From contig NZ_RQXW01000019.1 in the NCBI RefSeq assembly GCF_003957515.1, forward strand, positions 1 to 64,000: a stretch of DNA of 64,000 nucleotides, read 5' to 3'. The translations under genes and the position numbers were made by a program. The notes under the pieces were generated by a model, which was not told where the DNA came from, did no database searches, and was given only the letters and a program-made list of their open reading frames with translations. This stretch comes from Amphritea opalescens (GTDB taxonomy: Bacteria > Pseudomonadota > Gammaproteobacteria > Pseudomonadales > Balneatricaceae). The stretch's first letter is position 1. Each line of letters opens with the position of its first letter. Below are positions 18,829 to 28,079 of this stretch, piece after piece.

Positions 18829-18856
18829 ACTCTAGGTTAAATACTTAACCTAGAGT
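18829..18856 (+). promoter_or_regulatory. Intercistronic stem-loop between dctP and dctQ
   Basis: ACTCTAGGTTAA pairs perfectly with TTAACCTAGAGT across an ATAC loop, a 12-bp stem. ATTTAATTA follows, which is a poor terminator tail. Such hairpins in binding-protein operons partly end transcription or protect the upstream mRNA, giving more binding protein than permease. Confidence 0.75.
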
Positions 18857-18878
18857 ATTTAATTACTGGCTATACATC

Positions 18879-19364
18879 ATGTCAAAAAACACCTTTTCAC
18901 TTGAATCTTGGTTAGGCATTATTGCCTTAGCATCTATTTGCGTCATCAGTTTGGCTAACGTATTAGTACGTTATACAACAAATGCTTCTTTTGCTTTTAC
19001 TGAAGAATTCTCGGTATTTCTAATCGTTATATTGGCTTTTTCCGGCGCCGCAGTTGCTGCAAAAAATAATGAGCATATTCGCATTACTTTATTAGAAAAA
19101 TATTTGGGCCTAACAGGTCGACGTATTATCTATGTTATACAGTGGCTGGGCAGTCTTATCGTGCTTAGCTTAATTGTTTGGTATGGAGGCTTATTAGCTT
19201 ATCAAGAGTTTACGTGGGAAACAACGTCACCCGGTTTAGGTTACCCTACTTGGATCTACTTAATTTGGTTACCGCTACTTTCCGTTGCTATTATTTTTCG
19301 TAGTACTCAGAACTTAATCAGCCGCTTAAAGATGGATGATTATTCAGAAGAGGCGCAGCAATGA
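18879..19364 (+). CDS. dctQ: TRAP transporter small permease (DctQ family)
   Basis: The 161-residue protein has four membrane helices and the DctQ features VLVRYTTNASFAFTEEFSVF and the later LIVWYGGLLAYQEF. It forms the small subunit of the inner-membrane permease with dctM. Its end overlaps the dctM start by 4 bases (ATGA). Base composition is as AT-rich as the rest of the operon. Confidence 0.93.
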   Translation: MSKNTFSLESWLGIIALASICVISLANVLVRYTTNASFAFTEEFSVFLIVILAFSGAAVAAKNNEHIRITLLEKYLGLTGRRIIYVIQWLGSLIVLSLIVWYGGLLAYQEFTWETTSPGLGYPTWIYLIWLPLLSVAIIFRSTQNLISRLKMDDYSEEAQQ

Positions 19365-20668
19365 GCCCTGATTTATGGATGTTAGTTGTTTTCGGGGCAT
19401 GTTTATTCCTAGGTATGCCCGTCGCTTTTGCATTAGGGTTAGGCGGCGCAACAGGTATAATCACCGGATTATCCCCTGATATGTTGGCAACTTTAGGTAC
19501 GAATACTTATAACAGTGTAGCTAAATACCCACTGATTGCTATTCCGTTATTTATTTTAACGGGGCTTATATTTGAGCGAGCAGGGGTTGCAGCAAGTTTA
19601 GTTAACTTAGCGCAATCATTAATTGGCCGTCGCTATGGTGGATTGACCTTGGTGGCGGTTCTAGTCTGCTTAATAATGGGTGGTATGAGTGGATCTGGGC
19701 CTGCCGATGCGGCAGCTGTTGCTATGGTAATGTTGCCAAGTATGACCAAAGCAGGATATCCCCGCCCTTTTTCAGCTTCTTTAATTGCTGCGGCCTCTTC
19801 CACCGCTATTCTTATCCCGCCTTCCATTGCGTTAATTTTATACTCGGTGATGATTCCTGGTTTGGATTTACGAGCTTTATTTGCAGCAGGTTTATTTCCA
19901 GGGTTATTAGCCGGTGCATCTTTATTAATACCAGCCTATATTTTATCAAAAAGAAATGGTTGGGAAGCACCTGATGCTGAATCTGATGCCGAACGCCTTT
20001 CCATTAAAGAAAGCTTTATCAAAGCTATTCCGGCCTTATTAGCACCCGTAATTATTTTAGGCGGACTACGTTCCGGGTTATTTACACCAACAGAAGCTGC
20101 CGTGGTTGCAGTAACCTATGGTCTATTTATTGGCGCATTTATTTACCGTTTGCTAACACTGTCTAGCCTGTTAGACATATTTAATGAAGCCGTTAAAATT
20201 TCAGGTATAGTGTTGCTAATTATTTCTTTAGCTGGAATTTTTGCCTGGGCAGGCACGACCTTAGGCACATTTACACGTTTAGCTGATGTCATTCTTTCTG
20301 TTTCAGATAACTCATTAACGTTACTACTTTTGGTTATGCTACTTGTGCTATTAGCAGGTATGTTACTGGATGCTATTTCTATCTATTTGATTCTCACACC
20401 GATCTTAGTACCTCTAATGAATCATTTTGAATGGAACCCCATTTGGTTTGGTATCCTATTAGCTATGAATATCGCTATTGGTCAGTTTACCCCACCTGTC
20501 GCCATTAATTTAATGGTAACTACGAAAGTGGCTAATATACCCTTAGAGCAGACCTTTGGTTGGGCGTTGCTGTTTATGGTGACTATGTTCAGTGCTTTAT
20601 TATTGATTATATTTTTCCCACAAATAGCATTATGGTTACCACAATACCTAGGGTATTCAACAACGTAA
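19361..20668 (+). CDS. dctM: TRAP transporter large permease (DctM family)
   Basis: The 435-residue protein has about 12 membrane segments and the DctM signatures GMSGSGPADAAAVAMVMLPSM, IPPSIALILYSV and PTEAAVVAVTYGLF. It carries substrate together with Na+ across the inner membrane. It is translationally coupled to dctQ. Length is normal (about 430). Downstream are a short hairpin and an IS5 relic, then non-coding sequence. Confidence 0.95.
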   Translation: MSPDLWMLVVFGACLFLGMPVAFALGLGGATGIITGLSPDMLATLGTNTYNSVAKYPLIAIPLFILTGLIFERAGVAASLVNLAQSLIGRRYGGLTLVAVLVCLIMGGMSGSGPADAAAVAMVMLPSMTKAGYPRPFSASLIAAASSTAILIPPSIALILYSVMIPGLDLRALFAAGLFPGLLAGASLLIPAYILSKRNGWEAPDAESDAERLSIKESFIKAIPALLAPVIILGGLRSGLFTPTEAAVVAVTYGLFIGAFIYRLLTLSSLLDIFNEAVKISGIVLLIISLAGIFAWAGTTLGTFTRLADVILSVSDNSLTLLLLVMLLVLLAGMLLDAISIYLILTPILVPLMNHFEWNPIWFGILLAMNIAIGQFTPPVAINLMVTTKVANIPLEQTFGWALLFMVTMFSALLLIIFFPQIALWLPQYLGYSTT

Positions 20669-20690
20669 TAAATATCACAACTCCGTGAGC

Positions 20691-20711
20691 CACTCGCTGC
20701 TAAAGCGAGTG
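20691..20711 (+). repeat. Hairpin after dctM
   Basis: CACTCGCT (20691-20698) pairs with AGCGAGTG (20704-20711) across GCTAA. There is no T-run, so terminator function is uncertain. It could be an end of a degraded mobile element. Confidence 0.4.
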
Positions 20712-20835
20712 AGCTACCAAGAAATCCGCCTAGGCTCAACGGGCACCAACGCACATCACAGAGGTAAAAAATCTGCTGCATAATGGAGAGCGCTTTACCT
20801 TAGCGAATTGCCTGATTGCTTCCACTTATTAAAAA

Positions 20836-20958
20836 ATGCGCCAAACAAGTTGTGTCATCTATCGCGGCTTAGAGAAAAATGATAACAAACTGGCGATGCT
20901 GTTTGCCTTAGCCAATGTGTTTAGAATTGACCAGATGATACGAACCGCAAGGGGTTAA
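20836..20958 (+). pseudogene. IS5-family transposase C-terminal remnant
   Basis: A frame of 40 codons reads [17 protein letters not shown] and then [12 protein letters not shown] before a stop. The VYRGL.KN...L..LFALAN pattern is the C-terminal end of IS5-group transposases. The rest of the gene is missing. It marks the right border of the AT-rich TRAP segment. Confidence 0.75.
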
Positions 20959-21374
20959 CCCGTTCAAAATCACCTAAACAAGGCTGAATGAGCTTGTTTA
21001 GGGGCTAAAAGCACTAAAATAGATGTGATATTGCGACTTTTGACCGAGTGAAAGAAACTGTCTGTTTTGCGATTCACCATTTTATAGCATCGAACAATAA
21101 CCATTATCCCTATGCGCTTTAGGCTCCAACACACATTAATCAATCATTATTTTCACTGACTAAAAGTGTCATACAAATGTATTACTTCGCCTCTATTATT
21201 GAATTTTAAGGCAACTCAATATAAAAATTTTTAACTTTAACTTCGACTAATAACTAACAAATACAATCAATAATTATGCTACCCTCCTCCGCTGCTTCAG
21301 TGCTCGCTTTTAAACAACAGGCCTGATTCTTACACCAAACAGCAGTGTTAGTTATCACACAAGGGATTATAAAA
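20959..21374. other. Non-coding AT-rich stretch with one inverted repeat
   Basis: At 20973-21002 CCTAAACAAG pairs with CTTGTTTAGG across a 10-base loop, probably a leftover end of the IS5-type element. The rest holds no frame I can support. Just before 21375 is AAGGGA, the ribosome-binding site of the carbonic anhydrase gene. Confidence 0.5.
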
Positions 21375-22271
21375 ATGAAAATAAAATTAGTAACCATCTT
21401 AGTCGCCGCCGCGTTATTACCCATGCATGCGGGTGCCAAAGATAGCAGCCATGACACTCATGTTGACACCCACGCTTCGGCTCATCATGCTACCGTCTCT
21501 GACAGTGTTATCGCAGAACAACGGGCTAAACTTGCAGAAAATACCGCAGGTAAAGGATTTGGCCCTCAAGCACCTCGCGATATTGATGCCGTTGCCGGCA
21601 AAAACCTTCGCACCTTTAACCCGGCGCCTCCCGCGGCCGAGATGAACCTCTGTAATATCCATTTTCATAAGAACGCTGAACATAAAGGTGGCGAATTTAC
21701 CAAGTATGCTGGCAATGGTGACGGCCATGGTTTCCAAAGTGGCTATAAATACTCAGGCACCCTCAGTGCTGCCGAGCTAAAGCCGGTTGGACATGAGATC
21801 TGTCCGAGCAAGCACGGTGCACTGAGTGCCGGTGATACCATCGAAGTTCACTATGTACACTCCACCGCTAAAGTAAACCCAGGCCCAACCTTAGGCTCAT
21901 GCCTGAATGATGCCATTAAAAATCCTCAGCTGCGGGTAGAAACCCAGGTCTATGTACTGGTCAATGACCAAAGCGCTCTCGATTTTGCTGATCTAGCCCT
22001 ATACGCTAGAAAGCAAAACTTAAACCAAGCCATGAACGTCCCAACCAATACCGGCACGCCGGTTCAATATGCGGGATCAACCACTGGTCCGGGCTATAAC
22101 GAAGTAGGTTCACCACTTCAGGTCACCTGGAGCGTACGACCTAAAGTCGCTAAAGTTAATATTGAGACGGTTGGCCAATGGTGTGAAGGTAATGTTTTCG
22201 ACGAAGATCACGCCCACGGCGTAAGAAACCTGGTCACCAATCCAGCGCTTCTTTCCACCATCAGTCAGTAA
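21375..22271 (+). CDS. Periplasmic delta-class carbonic anhydrase
   Basis: The 298-residue precursor has a signal peptide (VTILVAAALLPMHAGA, cleavage about residue 21) and a His-rich mature N-terminus. It shows the block NLCNIHFHKNAEHKGGEF and the later GHEICPSKHGAL, IEVHYVHSTAKVNPGP and TVGQWCEGNVFD. These resemble the delta carbonic anhydrases first known from diatoms and also annotated in marine bacteria. It would interconvert CO2 and bicarbonate in the periplasm. ATG 21375 is preferred because AAGGGA lies 8 bases upstream. The frame also extends to 21345. The gene stands alone. I recognise the family by the NLCN.HFHK.AEH pattern only. Confidence 0.8.
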   Translation: MKIKLVTILVAAALLPMHAGAKDSSHDTHVDTHASAHHATVSDSVIAEQRAKLAENTAGKGFGPQAPRDIDAVAGKNLRTFNPAPPAAEMNLCNIHFHKNAEHKGGEFTKYAGNGDGHGFQSGYKYSGTLSAAELKPVGHEICPSKHGALSAGDTIEVHYVHSTAKVNPGPTLGSCLNDAIKNPQLRVETQVYVLVNDQSALDFADLALYARKQNLNQAMNVPTNTGTPVQYAGSTTGPGYNEVGSPLQVTWSVRPKVAKVNIETVGQWCEGNVFDEDHAHGVRNLVTNPALLSTISQ

Positions 22272-22302
22272 ATTATTAGCGCCTTTCAAACACAGCTAAT
22301 AA

Positions 22303-22336
22303 GCCCTCGGCCGAAGATAGCCTTTCTGCCGAGGGC
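22303..22336 (+). terminator. Hairpin after the carbonic anhydrase gene
   Basis: GCCCTCGGC (22303-22311) pairs with GCCGAGGGC (22328-22336). The tail is GTTCC rather than a T-run, so it is a weak or factor-assisted terminator. Confidence 0.5.
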
Positions 22337-22540
22337 GTTCCATACTGAGTGATGAACGCCACAGCACTTATCTGATAGTCCTGCTCGCTTTCATTTTATC
22401 TCTCCTCCTATTACCGCTAGATTGCCCCCTTTCCTCAGCACCGCAAAACAAACGCTGACCGCTAACAACACCCCTAGCGATTGTGCTGATATACTGCCTT
22501 TAATAACGATATCGCCAGCACCATCAACGAGACATTCGGC

Positions 22541-23122
22541 ATGAAGAGCTTTCTACGTGACAATCCTACGATCGCCTTTGGTTTGGGCCTGCCTTTACTG
22601 CTGGTAACACTGTTCCTGCTGGCATCGGGATTACCGACGCTATTGGTTGCGCCGCCGCAAAATGACTTACTGTTCGCCACCGAATACGTCAACAATCAGG
22701 CTGGACTACAAATCGCGGTCATCAGTCGCTCGGTTCAGCTCATTGATCAGGGAAGCCGCACCAACGATCACCGACCAAGAATCTGGCGTTACCATGTCAA
22801 AACCGGCGCCGTGCAGGAGATCGCCTTTGTGCTGCCTGCGTCACATACGAAAAAAACACCGTCCGTGCGCACCAAACCTCAACGTATCGATCTGCCTGAT
22901 CTACAAGGAGTCGAGGTCGACTCATCCAGCATTGCGCCAGATGGTTACGAGTTCGTCCTCAATACGCGCTCAGACTCTCGCCTGTTCGGCGGACTCTTTT
23001 ATTCGTCAGGTTATCGCTACGGCGCAGCCCTGAGAAAAAGCGGACGTCATATCCCCCTACCTAGCATTACCAATCAATACTACCGTGGTCGCACCCACTT
23101 TATCGGATGGGTTTCGCCATGA
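22541..23122 (+). CDS. Membrane-anchored protein of unknown function
   Basis: The 193-residue protein has a single N-terminal hydrophobic segment (FGLGLPLLLVTLFLLASG), then a soluble region that is probably periplasmic. The frame is read through without gaps. Its stop overlaps the ATG of the DUF2157-type gene, so the pair is translationally coupled and likely functions together. I do not recognise the family with certainty. Confidence 0.65.
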   Translation: MKSFLRDNPTIAFGLGLPLLLVTLFLLASGLPTLLVAPPQNDLLFATEYVNNQAGLQIAVISRSVQLIDQGSRTNDHRPRIWRYHVKTGAVQEIAFVLPASHTKKTPSVRTKPQRIDLPDLQGVEVDSSSIAPDGYEFVLNTRSDSRLFGGLFYSSGYRYGAALRKSGRHIPLPSITNQYYRGRTHFIGWVSP

Positions 23123-24303
23123 TGATGTTACTGGTATTGCTTATTATCATTCTCTTGCTAGGTAGTGCGATCTGGTGGCCATTATTGGCCGGACTGTTTG
23201 GCGTCGCGAGCGTGACCAATAAAGCGGGTGCCATCAACCATATCGCCCAGCTCATGAAGACTTATGACATCCGCCCCGACGAGATCGGCACCGCATTAGA
23301 TCAGCACGTTACGACGCCAACCGATCACCGTAGCAAAGGGGATATTCTGCGCACCCTGCTGGCTTACTTGGGAGGTATTTTTATTCTTGCCGGCATCAGC
23401 ACCTATATCGGCACCTTCTGGGATAGCATGGGCAGTACGATGCGCATCCTAACTACGCTTGGGGTCGGCTATATTCTATTAATCGTGCTGATATCCGCCC
23501 TCTATGAAGGCAAGTTTCCGCGACTTATCCTGCCGCTCACACTGGCCTCGGCCGCCATGATGACCAATGGCTGGTTTGTACTCATTCACGAGTTTTATCC
23601 CCAAGGGGATAACTGGCGAGCAGCCATACTCTGCGTCTTTGGGGTGATGGCGATACATCAATGGGCCATATTCTTTAAGTATCGCCGGACAACACTCCTC
23701 TTGACCGGGCTCTTTTTCAGCTACGGATTTTTAAATGTAGGGCTCGACCTACTCGGTTTAACCCTTGCTTATATTGCGATCGCCTTAGGCTCCTCTCTCT
23801 TTATTGTCGCCACCGCCATCGAAAAGACATCCCACAAAGCACTAACAGAGCCGGCATTATTAATCGGCATTTGCTGGCTTAACGGTGGCTTATTTGAACG
23901 CGTCGAACAATTCACCGCGACCAATTGGGCCTGTCTCATCATCGGGGGATGCATCATCGCCACCGCCTATGGCATACATAAGTCCGGACGCTATCCACGC
24001 CTGATCATCCTCGGTTATTTCTTAGGCTCCGTCATGGCCTATAGCGGTGTATTCGACTTACTACAGAATACCTCGGCCGAACTCCTCTTCCTTGCCATTG
24101 CAGCAATAGGACTTTATGCCTCGGTGGTACTGCAAAGCCGTGCGCTGCTGCTAACTAGCGTGATTGCCATGCTTAGCTTTATTGTCTACTTCTCTGAAAA
24201 GTACTTTGCCAATTCGCTAGGCTGGCCCGCCACGTTGGTACTGCTGGGCATTCTCTTTCTCGGTATTGGCGCCATCGCCATTAGATTAAAACGCCGTATC
24301 TAG
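23119..24303 (+). CDS. DUF2157-type polytopic membrane protein
   Basis: The product has about 394 residues with 11-13 membrane helices. The N-terminal cytoplasmic stretch (HIAQLMKTYDIRPDEIG) leads into LLAYLGGIFILAGISTYIGTFWDSM, which is the pattern of DUF2157 proteins. Function is unknown. ATG 23119 overlaps the stop of the preceding gene and has GGATGGG 8 bases upstream. An ATG at 23107 is in frame but less likely. Confidence 0.7.
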   Translation: MMMLLVLLIIILLLGSAIWWPLLAGLFGVASVTNKAGAINHIAQLMKTYDIRPDEIGTALDQHVTTPTDHRSKGDILRTLLAYLGGIFILAGISTYIGTFWDSMGSTMRILTTLGVGYILLIVLISALYEGKFPRLILPLTLASAAMMTNGWFVLIHEFYPQGDNWRAAILCVFGVMAIHQWAIFFKYRRTTLLLTGLFFSYGFLNVGLDLLGLTLAYIAIALGSSLFIVATAIEKTSHKALTEPALLIGICWLNGGLFERVEQFTATNWACLIIGGCIIATAYGIHKSGRYPRLIILGYFLGSVMAYSGVFDLLQNTSAELLFLAIAAIGLYASVVLQSRALLLTSVIAMLSFIVYFSEKYFANSLGWPATLVLLGILFLGIGAIAIRLKRRI

Positions 24304-24575
24304 GGGCCCCCAGCGCAAGACATGGGTAAAACAGCCCAGTCCATCGGCAGGCCATCAACGATTCTTTTGAAAATAAAAGAACAAATAGATAGACATACCT
24401 TTAATCACTCTATATAGTAATCGGCAGCTAGAAAGAATTCTCATATTTACATCCTACATTTCGTTGTTTTATTCGTAACACCACGTCCTGCAGTTTCTAA
24501 GTCTCAGTCTATATTTTGATGCCATAAAGCCTTCTAAAGGCACTACTCTTATATAAATCTCAGGATAATACTATT
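24304..24575 (+). promoter_or_regulatory. Promoter and leader region of the cold-shock gene
   Basis: A 272-base AT-rich gap without reading frames. A candidate -10 (TATATAGT near 24411) would leave an untranslated leader of about 150 bases. Long structured leaders are usual for cold-shock genes. CAGGATAAT lies a few bases before the ATG. No exact start site can be fixed. Confidence 0.4.
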
Positions 24576-24785
24576 ATGTCTACTACAACTACCGGTACAG
24601 TTAAATGGTTCAACGAAACTAAAGGTTTCGGTTTTATTGAACAAGAATCTGGCCCAGATGTTTTCGCTCACTTCAGCGCTATCGTTAGCGATGGTTTCAA
24701 AACTCTGACTGAAGGTCAGCGTGTTGAATTCGTTGTAACTAACGGCCAGAAAGGTCCACAAGCTGAAAACATCGTTGCTATCTAA
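24576..24785 (+). CDS. CspA-family cold-shock protein
   Basis: The 69-residue single cold-shock domain has [18 protein letters not shown] (RNP1 KGFGFI) and DVFAHFSAI (RNP2), ending [10 protein letters not shown]. It binds single-stranded RNA/DNA and melts RNA structure. Which paralogue it is cannot be told. It has a long leader and a strong terminator, so it is a monocistronic, highly expressed gene. Confidence 0.96.
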   Translation: MSTTTTGTVKWFNETKGFGFIEQESGPDVFAHFSAIVSDGFKTLTEGQRVEFVVTNGQKGPQAENIVAI

Positions 24786-24800
24786 TCAATAGCGGCCGTT

Positions 24801-24837
24801 AAAAAAGGGCAAACCCTACGGGGTTTGCCCTTTTTTT
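24801..24837 (+). terminator. Terminator of the cold-shock gene
   Basis: GGGCAAACCC pairs with GGGTTTGCCC across TACG, followed by seven T residues and preceded by six A residues. It is a textbook rho-independent terminator. Confidence 0.95.
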
Positions 24838-25077
24838 GTTCTCATGATCATAAACAGGATCCATCAACACCCATTCAACACTACGGATCAAACACCGCTT
24901 CTACGCCTCGCACACCTCTTTTAAGCAGCATGCACATCTTTGATTAGCCGAAAATTGATTAGTCATACAGCACAACCAGTCCACACCGATAAATCGACGC
25001 CACCTGAAAACGCTTTAAACAGACAGTGCCCGCTCAAAACGCCTCAGCACGAAACCAGTTCACCAGCTAACTGATCA

Positions 25078-25668
25078 TTAATATGATTGGGCTTTCGCAC
25101 GGGCATCCGCCGCACCGCTGTGATCACCACCTTCACTGCGAATATCTGCAATCAAAATCCAGAACTTACGCTCCTGCGCCGATTGGCCTCGCGCCAATGT
25201 CAGCCCTTTAAGCGCCAACTGCTCCGCTTGCAGATATTGCCCCTGCTGACGTCGCAGATCCGCCAACTGAAAGTACACCTGAGGATCACGCGGTGCGATT
25301 CGCTGAGCGCGCTCAAGACTACTTTGCGCAGTACGGTATTCGCCTTGTTTCTGCTGTTCACGCGCACCATCGAGTAACGCCACGACGGCAGGATTACTAT
25401 CCGACACGACAGGGGCAGAATTATTCGGCACAGGCACCGATGCCGTTGTCGATGGTGATGATGACGGCGTAATGACGGTAAACCCTTGACCGGTCTCCAC
25501 AGGGGTGGCCACCGCACTTTGGACACCGGTATTCCGATCCACCACGACATTTTTGCCAGCATCCGAACGATCTTCAACAATCGGACTAATATTCGCATTA
25601 CCGCCCGTACACCCCGCCAACACTGAGGTTAAAAGTAGACCAAAACCTGTCGCTATTACTTTTTTCAT
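25078..25668 (-). CDS. TPR lipoprotein downstream of mrcB
   Basis: The 196-residue protein has a lipoprotein signal ending LAGC (Cys about 19) and a low-complexity Ser/Pro/Thr/Val linker (about 60-95). TPR-like helices follow, QQKQGEYRTAQSSLERAQRI and PQVYFQLADLRRQQGQYLQA. It lies 4 bases after the mrcB stop, so it is co-transcribed. Lipoproteins in this place may assist the peptidoglycan synthase, but it is not LpoB by sequence. Exact role is unknown. Confidence 0.75.
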   Translation of the reverse strand: MKKVIATGFGLLLTSVLAGCTGGNANISPIVEDRSDAGKNVVVDRNTGVQSAVATPVETGQGFTVITPSSSPSTTASVPVPNNSAPVVSDSNPAVVALLDGAREQQKQGEYRTAQSSLERAQRIAPRDPQVYFQLADLRRQQGQYLQAEQLALKGLTLARGQSAQERKFWILIADIRSEGGDHSGAADARAKAQSY

Positions 25669-25672
25669 CTAT

Positions 25673-28018
25673 TTATTCCGATCTAAACCAGCGCTTGAAC
25701 AGATCAAGCGGATTATTAATAACGTTATCACCGCATCCTGAGGACTCTTTGGGCTCGGTGCCTTCAATAAAAGGTAACTGTCGCGCGCCTTCGCAGCCTT
25801 CGCCCGACATCAAGCCGGTAGCATCTTCGATCCAATGATACTGGATATTCTCCGGCCTTTCTGCGACAAATGGTTGTGGATGAGCCTGCGCCATAAATTC
25901 AGTCCAGACACGCAGCGCCCCGCTACTGCCGGTCAATGGCAGCGGCTTATTATTATCCAACCCCAGCCAAACTACCGCCAAACGGTCTCCGGCAAAGCCC
26001 GCAAACCAGCTGTCACGCTGATCATTGGTGGTGCCGGTTTTACCCGCTACCGTCAGACTAGACGGCAAGCGACTATACACCGAACGAGCAGTCCCTTCCC
26101 GGACAACTTCTTGCAACGCATATTGAATCAGATGCATCGTCCCCCCATCCACCGTTTGCTGAATATGGAACGGATAGCGTGATAGCTCTTCATTATGACT
26201 ATCGGTCACCATGCGGATGGCTCGCATCGGCACCTGAAAACCATTACCGGCGATGGTCTGATATAGCTGCGCCACTTCCAACGGCGATAAAGCCGTTGAA
26301 CCCAATAACATCGACGGGTATTCCGTAACCTCCCGCTGCAACCCTAAGCGCTTCAGCATATCGACGACCTTGCCGGTACCGATTTCAAGCCCCAACCGTG
26401 CGGTTGACTGATTATACGAGTGGGATAACGCCCGATGCAGCGGCACCGGCCCGTGACTGGTTCGACCATAGTTTTGCGGTCGCCACACATCACCATTAGG
26501 CAGTTTCACCTCAAGCGGCTTATCTTCAATGATGGACGCGAGGGTATAGCCCTGCTCCAATGCCGCAAGATAGACCGCAGGCTTAATCAGCGAGCCGATC
26601 GGACGCTTCGCATCCAGCGCTCGGTTGAACCCCTGATAGCGAGTTTTACGACCACCCACAACCGCCAACACCTCTCCGCTGAGCGGATTACTGACCACCA
26701 TCCCGCCTTCCAGCGCTTTGATCGAAGCCCCATAGCGCTTCTGCAACGATGCCGTCACCTCAACCAGGCTATTCTCTGCCCGTATCTGGGCAATAGGATC
26801 TAACGCGGTAAACACCCGTAAACCTTCGCTATTGAGCGCCTCTTCAGGATACTCTTCCCGCAACTGCCGTTTAACGAGATCTAAATAAGCCGGATAGGCA
26901 CCCTTCTGTAAACTCTGCTGTTTAACCACGCCTAGCGGCTGCTGCTCAGCCCTAGCCCGCTCATCCGCGGTAATACTACCTTGCTCTTGCAACACCTTAA
27001 GCACTAGGTTACGACGCTCTTTCGCCCGCTGAGGATGGCGGCGGGGATCATAAAAAGAGGGACCTTTCACCATCGCCGCCATCAACGCCACCTGATGCAG
27101 CTTGAGTTCGCGAATCGGCTGCGCAAAAAGATACTGACTGGCTAAACCAAAGCCATGAATCGCTCTTGAGCCCTCCTGCCCCAGATAAACCTCGTTAAGA
27201 TAGGCCTGAAGAATCTCATCCTTGCTGTAATGCAGGTCCAGCAAGATCGCCATTGGAATTTCAGCCAACTTCCGACTCAAGGAACGCTCAGAGCTAAGAT
27301 AAAAGTTTTTGATCAACTGCTGCGTCAGGGTACTCCCCCCCTGCACAAAGCGGCCCGCTTTAATATTCACCAGCATCGCTCGAGCGATACCCCGCAAAGA
27401 GATACCATGATGGCTATAGTAGTTACGGTCCTCGATAGCGATCAGCGCATCCGCTAGGTGCGGAGGTGCTTCAGACAGCTGAATCAGATCGCGGTCTTCA
27501 TTATCTTTAGGGTAAATACCGCCTATCAATACAGGCTCCAGCCGCGCTAAAGGCAACTGATTGCCCGCCGCATCCCGAATACGGCTGACCGAGGCGCCGT
27601 TAAAGTCGATCAACAACTTCTGTGCCCGCTCCTGCCCATCCGGAAAGTTAAATCCACGCGTATAGACCCGCACTCGGCTAGACGCCCACTCGGCGCTACC
27701 CGGCTGCGTGGCGCGCGATGTAAATTGATAACCCAAGCCTTTCAACTCTATTTTCAGATCGTCACGGCTCAGCGGCTGCCCCGGAAATAGCTCTAATGGC
27801 CGCGCATACACTTTCGCAGGCAGCGCCCAACGCTTACCCTCAAATTTAGCCCGCACCTGTGCATCAAGATAAACGAGACCTACGGCGGCGATCACCGTCA
27901 TCACCAAGGTCAATTTGAGCATCAACATCAACAGCCGACGCTTCCACGATGGCTTTTTTGGCGCTGTTTTACGACTCTTTTGGGCACGGGATGCTGCTGC
28001 CCCTCTCTTTTTTGCCAT
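25673..28018 (-). CDS. mrcB: Bifunctional penicillin-binding protein 1B
   Basis: The 781-residue class A PBP has a basic cytoplasmic start, a membrane anchor (LTLVMTVIAAVGLVYLD) and a UB2H-like region. The GT51 glycosyltransferase motif follows (IEDRNYYSHHGIS and GGSTLTQQLIKNFYL). The transpeptidase has SLIK (serine nucleophile), SYN and KTGTTNDQRDSWF. It polymerises and cross-links peptidoglycan at the inner membrane. Length and motifs match PBP1B (about 770-850). The TPR lipoprotein gene follows directly. Confidence 0.95.
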   Translation of the reverse strand: MAKKRGAAASRAQKSRKTAPKKPSWKRRLLMLMLKLTLVMTVIAAVGLVYLDAQVRAKFEGKRWALPAKVYARPLELFPGQPLSRDDLKIELKGLGYQFTSRATQPGSAEWASSRVRVYTRGFNFPDGQERAQKLLIDFNGASVSRIRDAAGNQLPLARLEPVLIGGIYPKDNEDRDLIQLSEAPPHLADALIAIEDRNYYSHHGISLRGIARAMLVNIKAGRFVQGGSTLTQQLIKNFYLSSERSLSRKLAEIPMAILLDLHYSKDEILQAYLNEVYLGQEGSRAIHGFGLASQYLFAQPIRELKLHQVALMAAMVKGPSFYDPRRHPQRAKERRNLVLKVLQEQGSITADERARAEQQPLGVVKQQSLQKGAYPAYLDLVKRQLREEYPEEALNSEGLRVFTALDPIAQIRAENSLVEVTASLQKRYGASIKALEGGMVVSNPLSGEVLAVVGGRKTRYQGFNRALDAKRPIGSLIKPAVYLAALEQGYTLASIIEDKPLEVKLPNGDVWRPQNYGRTSHGPVPLHRALSHSYNQSTARLGLEIGTGKVVDMLKRLGLQREVTEYPSMLLGSTALSPLEVAQLYQTIAGNGFQVPMRAIRMVTDSHNEELSRYPFHIQQTVDGGTMHLIQYALQEVVREGTARSVYSRLPSSLTVAGKTGTTNDQRDSWFAGFAGDRLAVVWLGLDNNKPLPLTGSSGALRVWTEFMAQAHPQPFVAERPENIQYHWIEDATGLMSGEGCEGARQLPFIEGTEPKESSGCGDNVINNPLDLFKRWFRSE

Positions 28019-28079
28019 GGGCTACGTATAATCCTCTGTGAATTCCGGCAATGACCTACTGAAACTGCATACTGACTTT

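Noticed and set aside
20691-20711. Strong rho-independent terminator after dctM
   Set aside because: The stem is perfect but lacks a T-run, so it is listed only as a hairpin.
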